A stretch of DNA of 64,000 bases, from NCBI GenBank assembly GCA_003013855.2, contig ML058484.1, forward strand, positions 9,969,344-10,033,343. Reading direction: 5' to 3'. Position numbers and translations under genes: made by a program. Positions within the stretch are counted from its first letter, which is position 1; every line of letters starts with the position of its first letter. Origin of the DNA: Liriodendron chinense. Its lineage: Eukaryota; Streptophyta; Magnoliopsida; Magnoliales; Magnoliaceae. The notes beneath the pieces are model-generated. The model was not told where the DNA came from. It was given only the letters and a program-made list of their open reading frames with translations, and made no database searches. Shown here one piece after another: positions 48,580 to 60,500 of the stretch.

Positions 48580-51500
48580 ACACACACATGAGTGTTGGTT
48601 GATTTATTGATTGGCTACGAATGTTATATATTTATGTTATACTAATGTTTTTTTACAGCACATGGCTAGGACCCTATAAAATGGACACTTATTATGAATT
48701 ATTGTTTTGTTGCAATATTTTGATTCTAACATGTGTAAGCACGTGTCTTTTAGTGTCTCGTGAAGTTTAACTGAAAAATTCAACCTTTTCTCCAACGTTT
48801 CCCTCAGACAGCAATATTTCTCCAAGTATTGGTGATACCGATACATGTTTTTGTCCCCCGTTATCGAGATATAGAATGACATTGATACTCTAAACATCTG
48901 CGTAGCAACTCGCATGATGCAATAATTAGATTGAACCAAAACATTTTGTAGGTAATAAGTCCATGCACGTGGATACAGTCTATGCTATAAAGTAGACTAT
49001 ACTAGGCAGTTGTCGGGTTTACAATATACAAGTCATCACACATGAGGTAGTATTCATCTCATATCATCATGACCTGGCTATTAATCAAGCCATCGCGCAA
49101 AATAGCGATGAGCGATTATGTTATTTTGACTTTGATTAGTCTTATCTTCAGCCTCTTAGGACTAAAGCCGAATACAAGCGTCTCCTCACTTTTCTCATAC
49201 CATACTCTTCACAATAGAGGACATTTCAAACCTCAATGTATGAACATCACCCTAATTGTACCTCTCTTGTACATTCTGGGCAGATCTACCCATGCAAGTG
49301 GGCAACTAGCCTGCCAACAATGGTAAAGATCTCTCAAAATCTCACGGCAAATGCTGATGATCTGTACCCCCATGGTATTCCGTAAAAGTCATAGTAGCCC
49401 GTAACGGCCAGCATTGTTGCAGTTACGATATAGGCCATAACGGCTTTCTTTTTCTTCCTCTTTAAAAAAAAACTTGTATCAGCCCCATATTGGACCATTA
49501 CAGGGGGTTGTAACAACCACCCTTATCATTACGTAACGGCCATTACGTCACACCTTAATATACACAGTCAATAATAGTGTGCAATACGAAACAAAAAGAA
49601 TGTTTATTAATGAGAGATAAAATGTACATTATAAAAGAAATAGGTATACAACTGCATCATTTAAACTCTTCTCAATCCCATCTACTTGACATGAACCTAA
49701 AATAAGTCTCTAACTATAGGTTTCATCATGGGATCCACCAACATCTCTTTAGTAGGAATGTACTAAGAAGAATCTTTTTTTTTTTCTCTCACTTGATCAC
49801 AAACCTAATAATACTTGATATTGATATGATTGGACTGCTCATGGTGTTTGGGTCATTCGTCAGTCGGTGAAAGATATATTATCTTTCCTCAAAGACACGA
49901 GTTCACAAATGCCCAATACAACACATAGAATTTATAAGAATCTTTGGACCCATGCACACACTTGAACAACAACACAACATGCAATGTATTCAGTCTCCAC
50001 GGATTAAAGGGTTGTGGATGCCTGTTTTGGCTCAATCATGAGATCACACCTCCAAGCAAGCAGACATAGCATGAAATTGACTTTCCCTCGTCAAGGTCAT
50101 TTCCCCAGCCAACATCAAAGAATTCTTTTAGTTCAAGATTCATGCCTCCATATCATAGTATCAAGTCCTTGGTTCCTTTAAGATAACGAAAATCCATTTG
50201 ACAGCTTGTCAATGGGACCATCTCGGGTTACTCTAGTAACGGCTAACTACGCCAACGGTGTAATAAATATCAAGACTAGTGCAAAGCATGGTCATATATA
50301 GAAAAAAAAAAAAAAAAAAAACTTGGTCCTTGTGGAATTCAGGTTCAACCCTAGTTTATCAAGTCAAGCGTGTAGACCTGGCACATGCGAGGACCGTTTG
50401 ACATCCCTACGTAACTCGTGGGTCGAGCTAGGCCTATTTGGACCAAAGTATTTTGCCTCATGTATAGGACCTGGAAATTCTTTTGGACCAGCCTAGCTTA
50501 AGCCCCTTAGCAAGCTCCTCAAAGGCCCAAAAACCATTTGGACTAGGCCAGGCATTAAGGTTTGGGCCCAAAAACTAAATGGGCCCGAGTATAGATTGAG
50601 GGTATTTTGGTCAATTGGTTGTGGAGGCTTTGACACATAGAAAAGGTCAAAATATCCGAGATAATTTTGTCTGACAAGACAACTCTTTGGGTAGAGGGGG
50701 CATGGATTAGGTGAGGTAGCGGTAACAGCTTAGTGGGTTAAGGTCCTGACTATGGCACCCAAAACGATGTGTGTTACATACCACACTATCCATCCATTTT
50801 TCCATATCATTTTTGGGCATGGTCCCAAAAACGAGGTAGATCCAAATCTCAAGTGGACCACACAATAGGAATTGAATTCCCACCATTAAAAAGTTCTTCA
50901 GGGCCACAAAAGTTTTGGATCAAGCTGTCATTCGTTATTTTCCCTTCATCCAGGTCTATGTGACCTTAACAACAGGTTGGATGGCAAATAAACATTACAA
51001 TGGGCCCTATGAAGTTCTTAATTGTGAGCGTCCAATCACCAATGTTTTCTTATGGTATGGTCCACCTGAGATTTAGACCTGCCTCATTTTCAGATAATGC
51101 CTGAAAATGATCTAGAAAAGCAGATGGACAGCATGGATATACAACGAATACATTGGGGTGGGCCCAAGGTCAAGGCCTCACCCACTAAGTTGTTGTCGCT
51201 ACCTCACCTAATCCATGCCCCTTCCGCCCAAAGAGTCGTCTCGTCAGACAAAATCATCCCATATATTTCAACCTTTCCTATATGTCAAAGCCTCCATAAC
51301 CAAATGAGTTAATGATGCAAACGATTATTTATTGTAAAGGTAAGGTTCAGTGATGCAAACAAATACAATTCTTAGGAATCAAGGAGAAGCTTAGGAGGTT
51401 ATAAGAAAGAACAAACGTGCGAAAAATTCCTAATCATAAAAAAAAAAAAAAATTTAAAAAAAGAGGCCAACTCTCTTGGTCGTCTTAGGGCCCCGTAATG

Positions 51501-54500
51501 GATTGATATGGGGCAATACATTTTTTTTTTCCTTCGACCGTTGTAGCTTGCATCGTAATAATCAAATGGCCAACCATTATCGTTATCGTTACCAGAGACC
51601 TTGGTGATAGATTACACTCTAGCTTATATCTTTGATTTGTATCAACGGCACTGAGGATCAGGAGTAACCATTTCTTCTCTACAAACTAAATTCCTCTAAC
51701 ACAGCAACTCCTGGATAAAAGAAAAAAGAAAAAAAAAAACATCAGTCTAATTGGGAATGATATCTATGGCTGCCTTCGGATGCACTCCTAAATTGAATTT
51801 TAATCAGAAGGAAATCACAAAATGGATGATTTTTCAGTATTCATAATGAAGAGATGGTTTACCGGTTTTGTCCATGAACAATACCCCTCAATTCGGCATG
51901 TATCGACCTGTATCGGCCCAATATGACTCAATTTCAAAGGTGATCAATTCAGTACACCAAAACTGATTTTCAAACCTCATGAAGTAGCCCTCAAATTGCA
52001 GTTACATTCCTTTCAAATTCGACTTTAAAGTGGCATAAATTGCAACTATGATCCTAGTCCCTCAACATGAATGCTAAGGTAATTACAATTTAGTCATTTA
52101 CGCTTTTGCTATCACGATTCAACTTAATAGTGAGAGGCCCAGATGGCACCTCCCCCGAGTAAGCATACATAGTATGAAGTTAACTTTCCTTATCAGTCAT
52201 TACCCCAGCCGATATCAAAGAATCCTTGAAGTTTGAGATTCGTGCCTCCATAACACAACATCAGATCCTTAGTTCCTTTAAGATAGAAACATACATGTTT
52301 GATGGCTTGTCGTTAAGATTGTCCCAAGTTACTCTTATAATGACTAATTACGCCAACAGCGTAATTAATATCCAGTCTAGTCTAAAGTATAGTATACATT
52401 AAGCTACCGACTGCACTTGCATAGGGTATTAAGGACATAGCCGATTTCTCAGTATCAATCTAAAGACACAACTTCGTATCTAGCTTTGTAATTTTCTCCA
52501 TAAGATTTTCATAGGTTTCATGTTTTCCACCCTGAACTGCTCTGAGATTTTCTACATGTAGGTAGCTAAGTCAAGCCTAAGAACCTCTTGGGGCAATTCC
52601 TATGATCTTTCCCACGAGAATAAAGTTGGCTTCACCAAATTCCTTCATATCAAAGTTTGAGAAAAGTTAATCTTTAGTTGTCATCAACAATCACATATCA
52701 TTACTGGCTAGTAAGATGTCATCTACATCAAGAAATAGTATGAGAGAAGATCTGTCAAACCGTTTCGCATATGCACAATAATCTTTTTTACTCCTTATAG
52801 ACCCGTAAGTGGTGCTAGTGATGGCTAAGTGAAACCCCATGCACCAATGCTTTGAAGATTGCTTCAACCAATAAATAGATTTCAACAATTTGGAGACTTC
52901 GTTTAATTCCATTTATCCACATATCCCATGGGCTATTGGCCGATTGCATGTACATTTCTTCATCTAGATCTTCATATCGGAATGTTGTCTTTACACCCTT
53001 CCAATACAACTCTAGGTCTAAACTTGCAAAAATGGATAGAATCATGTAAATCAAAGAAAATTTTGCAATAGATGAAAAAGACCCCTTATGATCAACGCCT
53101 TCAATCTGTGTGAAACTTTTAACAACCAATCCATACCTTGTAATTGTCCACTTAACTGTCTACTTTTCTTTTCCCAGATGATTTTCTTAATGGAGATCTT
53201 CTCATCCATGGAAACTACCCAATCAACCAAATTTGGAGACAACAATGCATTTTGATAAGAATTAGGGCCATTGTCGTTAATCGCAAAGCAAGAGTACACT
53301 TCAACCTTGATTTGAAAGTATCTTCGGAGAATTAATCCTCTTTCACTTCAACACAACACAGTAGATGTTGAAGTGTACTCCCACTGGCCTGATGAACTAT
53401 GGGAGCATCTCCATCATGAGAATTGGAACTCTCGCTCTCTTGAGATACATCGAAGATTACAAAAAAAAATTATCTAAACTTTCTGCTTCTTTGGACTATG
53501 GGTGTCTGTTTTTTACGAAGTTCACATCCCAAGATTCTATTTCAGTCAATTCTCGATAGTCCTCATTAAGTAGAACCTATCCCTCTAAGTACATTAAGTA
53601 CCTAATGAACACGAACTTAATGGTTTTATTATTAAATATACCTTCATGAGGAGTGTGATGCAAAACATATACTAAAGATATTCAATGGCGTAGGTCGGCC
53701 AGAGAAGAAATTATCCTAGTCCACATCTCATATGGCGTCTTAGGAAATGGATTTAGACGGGACCATTAAGAACATAGACGGTTGTAAGCAACACCTCCCT
53801 AGAATGTGGTAAAGAGATTGACGTACATCATCGTCAATCTAACCATGTCCAATGGTGTCATATTCCTTCTCTTTTGCAACTTAATTTTGTTGTGGGCTTA
53901 TAATATATTGTCGGATGATAGCAATACTTTCACGGTATGATTAAAAGTTTCAGATGTATACTCGTTACCTCTATCAGATTTAAGAATATGATCTTTTTCT
54001 CTAGTTGAATTTCAACTTTAGCTTTGTATTTGAGAAAACAATCAAAGGTCTGAGATTTGTATTGAGATGAGATTTTCTAACACGTAAATTTAAGGATCTA
54101 CATATTTATTTATTTATTTATTTATTTTTTGTAAAGGTGAAGAATCGCATTAAGAGAAAGCCCAAATGCAAAGAAAACAAAACAGAAGAACAGGAAAACC
54201 TCCTAATGAGGATCCCAACCCCTTAAAAGGAAGAACGCCTTAGATACGGCCACCGAGGGGAGACCACTCACATTCTTGAAATAACGGTTATTTTGCTCCT
54301 CCCCAAATGGTCCACAAGGCAGCTAGCATAACTAGCCTCCACTTTTTCCTAACACGAGCCACTAGCATATCAACATGCCAGTACATAAACAATCCTAGCA
54401 TGGTATTAGGCAATGACCCAGGGGATATGAAAAAATTGCAAAATGTTGGCCCATATCTCGCTCGCATAAGGATAAGCATCCAAAGGTGTGTACGGTTCCT

Positions 54501-57500
54501 AAAGGATACAATTTTGTCCTAATCAACCAACTTTATCGAGAAAGATTACTTTTTTAGGCCAAGAGATTGATAGGGAGATCTCGAATCAACTTGTTGGTCT
54601 CATGGTATATCTCAATATAGAGGATGATACCAGGGATCTTTATTTGTTTATAAACTCTCCCAAGCAGGATGGGTAATACCAGAAATAGGCACCAATAAAA
54701 GATGATCGGCGGATTTTGCATCTCCTTTACAGAGGAGATAGATGTTAGGAATGACCATCCCACGCTTGTGAAGGTTGTCGACGGTGAGGATTTTGTTCCG
54801 GCCCGCTAACCAAGCAAAATGCAGCAATCTTCAGAGGAGCCCCATATGTCCATACAACAACACAATGATCAGCAATCGAAGATGAACTGCTTGGCTTACA
54901 GCAACTAAAAGAGGCATGCAACGATTTAACTAAGAATGTGCCTAATTCTCTTTCAGCCATCGAATAGGGATCCACAGATGTCAAAATAAACCAATATCCA
55001 ATAGAACTTTAAACCTGACCACTTTGGGAAAAGCTTTTCTAAGGGTTTTCCCAGACAGTGTTCACAACATGGCAAATAGAATCTGGATAAGGAGCCTAAC
55101 AAACTATAACACTAGATTTGCCATATGATCTTTTCCAATGTAACCTAATCTCGTTTGCCATTTTATGGATTTAGATATAATTGATTCATTCAACTTAGGA
55201 GATAAAGCAAAAGATGCATCATTACTATCTACATCTAGAATAAATAAATCTAAAATTAAACTTTTCCAACACTTCAAAAAAAATTTAACTTTTCCATGTA
55301 TAGATAAGGTTATTAAGTCTCAAAGAAAATTTTACTCCGAAAAAATGAGCATAAAAAAATTAACTTTTCCATGTATAGATAAGGTTATTAAGTTTCAAAT
55401 AAACTTTTTACTTCGAAAAAATGAGCATCAAAACTATCTTGTAATAATCTATAAACAGAAATTAAACTCCAGCACATGCCCAGTATGTAAAGAGTATCAT
55501 GGAGATTATTGTTTGCCCTACGCACATACGGAGACAATAAACACCAATCCCTAGCACGTCTTCAACGACATTGTTCCCCACACACACAGTCACTTTCTAC
55601 TCCCCATGGGCTATTAGGCCAAAGTTCCTCAAGTCCTTTGCGATCTCATGGTAAGTACTTTGTTATGCCTTAATCAAAATCCATTTCTGTCAACAGACAA
55701 AGCAAATGATGTTGGATGTCTTCTACTTTTTCTTACATTTTCGCTTCTTGGAATTAGGAGGAGGCTGCTACGGGCTTTTGCATCTAATTATTCTTCTTCA
55801 TTTTCTTGCAACCTTTTTAGTGTCTCCTAGGAGCCTTCCGCTTATGGGACTCTACTGCGAGGACCTTAGCTTCACCTAGCTAAATGACATTCATTTCAAA
55901 CCTCACGTACCAAGGGCTCACAAAAATCTGAACATCACGGTAGGATTAGTGTGGTTCATTATCCTTTTGATAAGAGCACACGAATCAAGTAAAGAACGGT
56001 GCATTGCAATGATCTTCTAATATTTCAACAATGTGCAGCCAATGTTCTTGAGGTCGCCTATCATTTGCCACATTATTTGAATATATGAAGGCATCCTATG
56101 CTCGTAGAACTCCAGTTTTATCACCCTAACATCTGCATCAACTTCCTTGCATACATATTAGCCAGTGGGTCCCACATCTTATTAGGGGTCTCACACACCT
56201 CATACATGGGTATGAGCTATGGTGCTCAATAGGATGTTATGGGCCAAACGGTTCTCCTTACGCCACTTTTGGGGTTGAGAGAGAGATGGGGCCAGCAACA
56301 ATAAGTGTTTCCACTGCTGCTATCGATGCCACCGGTGATGGTGGTCAGCAATAAGGAAGAGAGGAAGAAAGGGGGGGGACCGCCACAGCTGTGGTGGCCA
56401 ACAATAGCAGCTGCCACTACCACTGTCGTTGCACCAATGACAGCAGTAGGTTTGGTGACAACGCCTCCCTTTTCCCTTTGTCATTTTTTTCTTTCATTTA
56501 ACACCTTTATTCATTCCACCCTTTTTCAATTAATCACAATAGGATCCTCTCCCATTCTGTTCCCCCCTTTATATTTAATTAATCGGCTCCCATTGTAGCC
56601 GACACCAATCTCGATGGTCATGGGTGCTTCCATCTCTCAATGTTGATCCATGATCCATGCAAGTCATGGATTCGACGTAGGTTGCTCTAATACCACTTTG
56701 ATAGGCTCGAACGGGTGGGCCATGGGATTTGACGATATCTACATGATTATAGGGACCTTTGCACAAAGACAAAGATGGTTGGACTACATCCAACGTGTTG
56801 GTGCACTTTTCTGTGGCATACTAGTGCACCTTATTTGTCAATCACGTAAGCCCATATGTTGTAATGTCAGTTGAGCCTTGAGCCTTGGCAAGCTGAAGAC
56901 CGAAGATTCAAGTGGATAAGAAGCATTAAGGAAGAAGAACAGGTAAATGAGATGCCTTGGTGACCCTAGCCCTTTGGACCAAAACACTCATACTCTCTTA
57001 GATGACTTGGACCAATTAGGAATACCCTTAGTCATCATCATTAGTCTAGGAACACCTTGAAAAACATGATAAGTTAAATTAATAAAAGATGTGGAAGTTG
57101 CTGTAATTTATCCAGCCCAAACAGCAACTTTCGATAGACCTCCAATATATCGGAAGTCTGTTCGATAGACCTTCGATATATCGAAAAGGTGTGTCCAGCA
57201 AATGCACAACACCCTGGACAAAATGATCAATTTATTGGAATGCATTTCGATATATCGGAATTGTGGGTTTCGATATATCGATACCCCAGTTCGATATATC
57301 GGAGAGATGGTCAAACAACTTCATCAATCCACTGGACAGATTCTTCGATATATCAAAATGACATTTCAATATATCGAAGATAATTCCGATCAATCAGAAC
57401 ACCAGTTTGATATATCGAAATGGCCGTTTTCTGCCTGTTTTATGACCGTTGCAGATTTTCTTTAAATACGGGAGAGATAGTCTTTGGGCTGAGTTAGAGG

Positions 57501-60500
57501 GATTTTGAGGAGATAGAAGCTACCACCATTGTTTACCTTTATGAGCTCTATTCCTAACCCAAACAAGTGATATTCCTTGTGATTCATCACAAGAATAGAG
57601 CATTCAAAGCTCATGATGAAGATGCATTTGTCCCTCTTTTGATCTCTAGAGATTGGATTGTTTTTGATAGTGATATTCTTATCCAATACTTTATGATGAG
57701 ATCCTTGTAGGTGAGACTCTCAAGGCAACCCATTCCCATTAGTTGTAGAGATCTCAAACCTACCCTCCTACCACCTTGGGCATCTCCAATGGAGCATCAT
57801 ATGCAAGGTAGCTGATCTTAGAGCTGGAGCATTAGCGACGCAACGGCATCAAAGATCGGGAGAGCACAAGGGTAGCTGATTGAAGCACGGGAGAGCGGAG
57901 ATCAAGCAACTCGAAGCGGCGCAACAAAGAGGCTCAATCTGACAAGTAAGTTGTCTTTTGTAAGAGTCCAGTTCCACTCTATTCCCGGTGGAAATTGAGT
58001 ATAGAGTTTGTCTTCAAACTCGATAGGTTCGGTTGTATGACTTAAACCCGGTTGTAGGACCTAGACCCGGTTGTAGAGCCTAAAACCATTGAGATTCGGT
58101 TATAGGATCTTAACTCATGAGTGGAGTCTAAATTGAGGTTTGGTTGTAGGACCTTGACTCATGAGTGGAGTCTAAATTGAGGTTTGGTTGTAGGACCTTG
58201 ACTTGGTTGTAAAGCTTAAACAAGTCTCCAAGGGGAGCCATCAATACAAGTGTGTACGTGTAGGTTAGAAGGAACCTGTAAACTTCCCGTTTGGGTGGAT
58301 CCGATTTAAAACACCTTGGTTGGGAGGAACCAGATTTAAACTCCCTAGTGAATGCCGGTATGCTCAAAGGGGTTGAGTACTTGAACCGGAAGTGGAGTAG
58401 ACACGAAGTCGAACCACTATACATGATTGTGTTTATGATTGTTTTGAGTATATTGTTATCTTAGCATTATATGTTTAATTGTTTAATCATGAATGCTTGA
58501 TAAAAATGTATGCTAGGCACTAAATAGGCACATCCACACACATCATGTACTTTCACTTAGTAGTGTAGACTTGAGCTCATTGATCCATTCCCATAAGTCT
58601 ACATGGGTTGCATAGATTAGGAGCTAGATTTGTTTAATCATTTGATTATCTATGCATGCTTAAGCTAGATTGTTTAATTGTTAATTATATGCTAGCCTTG
58701 TGATTGGACCCGCTTAGGCTTGGAAGCCGAAGTGTTCTTGCTTACCTGTTAAGTAGGCGAAAATAATTTCAAAAGGTCCTAATCACACCCCACCGAGGAC
58801 TTAGCCATAATTCTAGTTGCTCCACTCTAAGCTTCCGCACGCGTACGTTGGTGTCATGTTAAACTACCGACGTAATTTCACAGCGGTCTGCCTAGCAACT
58901 ACAGGAGGGAAAAGGATTTGATCACCCTTTTGATTCTATGGTTAGAATGACCCCTAGACATGATCAACAATTTAGATCGTCTAAAGGCCACCCTAGTGGA
59001 CAATGGGCATTTAATTGGTATTCCTCTCTCATCTTTCTCTCTAGGATTCTCTCAAATAAGATGCTTTTACCAAGGTTGCGATAGGGCTATCTCATCCGAT
59101 CTCTCTTCCTCATCCTAGTCTTCCTTCTTGTATTTGAATTGAAAATTCAAATTTCAAGCCCCGAGAGAAAATGAAAGGAGGGATCTCCACCCAGAGGTAT
59201 TCTAAGGGAAAGCCATATGGGACTGACCCACTAGTGGTTGCCCACAAGTGGACCCCACACGCTTATATCCAACGGATAGCGCATCCAAACGCCTAAGGCC
59301 GCATACTATCTAAAAAATCTCATAAATCAATTTAATAGAGAGGTTAGCATTAAATTGTAACTACCTTCCTTTCTATTTATAATACGAAGGTAGAGTGCAC
59401 AAATCAGAGTTAAATTCCTTTCAAGTCCAACTTGAAAGTAACATACCCACAATTTGGAGCCCACTCCGTCAATATAAACAGCAAGGAAAGCTGTAGACCC
59501 ACCCACTAGTGGTTTCCCACAAGTGGGCTCCACAGGCTTATATCCAACAGATAGTGCATCCAAATGCAACCTAAGGCCACATTGGGACGAACTATCTAAA
59601 AAATCTCATTAATCAATTTAATAGAGAGGTCAGCACGATTGTAACTATCTTCCTTGCTATTCATAATACAGAAGTAGAGCGCACAAATCACAGTCAAATT
59701 CCTTTCAAATCCAACTTGAAAGTAACATGCCTGCAATTTGGAGCCCACGCCGTCAATAGAAACAGCAAGTAATTGCAGTTTCATCTTTCCCACTCTATTC
59801 AGCATGCATTTGGTTGATTTATCAGTCTAATTATTTCAAATTTTCATGATATTTCAGAATATTGGCTAAAACCGAACGCATGCAAAACTAATTTATTGCA
59901 ATTCAATTCAACAGTGGATCCAAACACAATCTAACAGATCAAGCAAGGTGTAATAAGTGCAAACTTAACCATAGGCATTCATGAAACCTCAATTCAACAC
60001 GGAAACACCCAAAATAACTCAAATCCACAATTAAAAGAGTATCACAAAACTGAACATTCAAAGAGAGATTTAAAAAAAATCCAATTTCACCGCATACCTC
60101 TTGCTGCAGCGTCCCATCAACAGTGTTGAACACTCTAACCAGTGTTCCCTTCGTGCTCGCGGTGGCAAGCAACTGCCCATCCTGCGTGAGCGCAAAGCAC
60201 GCAATCCTCGAATCATGGGCCATGATGAACTTGGTCCGCTTCGATCCGTAATGCTCCACCCTGACCTGCCCCTTCTGCAGGCCCGGGCAGACAAGCACAA
60301 GCGACCCCGACACCTGGGACACCGAGCACAAACCCTTGGGGTTGGCTATCGTCTCGATCTGGTGCAGCAGCTTCAAATCGGCAAAATTGTAGACGAAGAT
60401 CTTCTGCTCAAGAACGACAATGATGCGATCCCGTCGCAGCCGGACTGCGCGGACCTCGGACCGGAACGAGAGCTCGCCGATGCACCGGCTCTGGTGGTCG

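Larger units (their letters stand above)
56796..58880 (+). mobile_element. 2.1-kb solo LTR inserted in the copia 5' LTR
   Basis: Starts TGTTGGTGCAC and ends TAATTTCA, flanked by CAACG (56791-56795) and CAGCG (58881-58885), a 4/5 duplication. Comparison with LTR copy A (46140-46160, uninterrupted CCAACAATCCACCTAAC) shows host sequence resuming as GGTCTGCCTAGC, which supports these limits. The interior has CGGTTGTAGGACC repeats and long leader-like DNA as in large SIRE/Maximus-type copia LTRs. No internal region. Confidence 0.75.
52125..59270 (-). mobile_element. Decayed copia element: LTR stub, pol, gag region, PBS, 5' LTR, with nested insertions
   Basis: On the minus strand: 5' LTR (59270-56699, interrupted by a 2.1-kb solo LTR), primer-binding site TGGTATTAGAGC (56695-56684), a poorly preserved gag region, integrase near 54000-53560, reverse transcriptase 53300-52640, RNase H 52480-52160, and only ~22 bp of the 3' LTR (52125-52146). 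A LINE 3' fragment interrupts it at about 54103-55020. Confidence 0.75.
38623..60097 (-). other. ATG18 intron 1 (21.5 kb) full of nested transposons
   Basis: Bounded by donor GTATGCGG at 60097 and acceptor TTTGATGTAG at 38623. It contains a 155-bp tandem array, a hAT transposase pseudogene, copia remains in two places, LINE debris, two fold-back or MITE families, a 2.1-kb solo LTR and a duplicated ~0.8-kb segment. The hAT gene is antisense to ATG18; the copia and LINE remains are sense. Confidence 0.9.

Noticed and set aside
55165..55554. 129-codon plus-strand frame with an internal repeat
   Set aside because: The frame crosses a 74-bp tandem duplication within decayed copia DNA; the CPVC...YHGDYC motif at its end is too short to support a zinc-binding protein.
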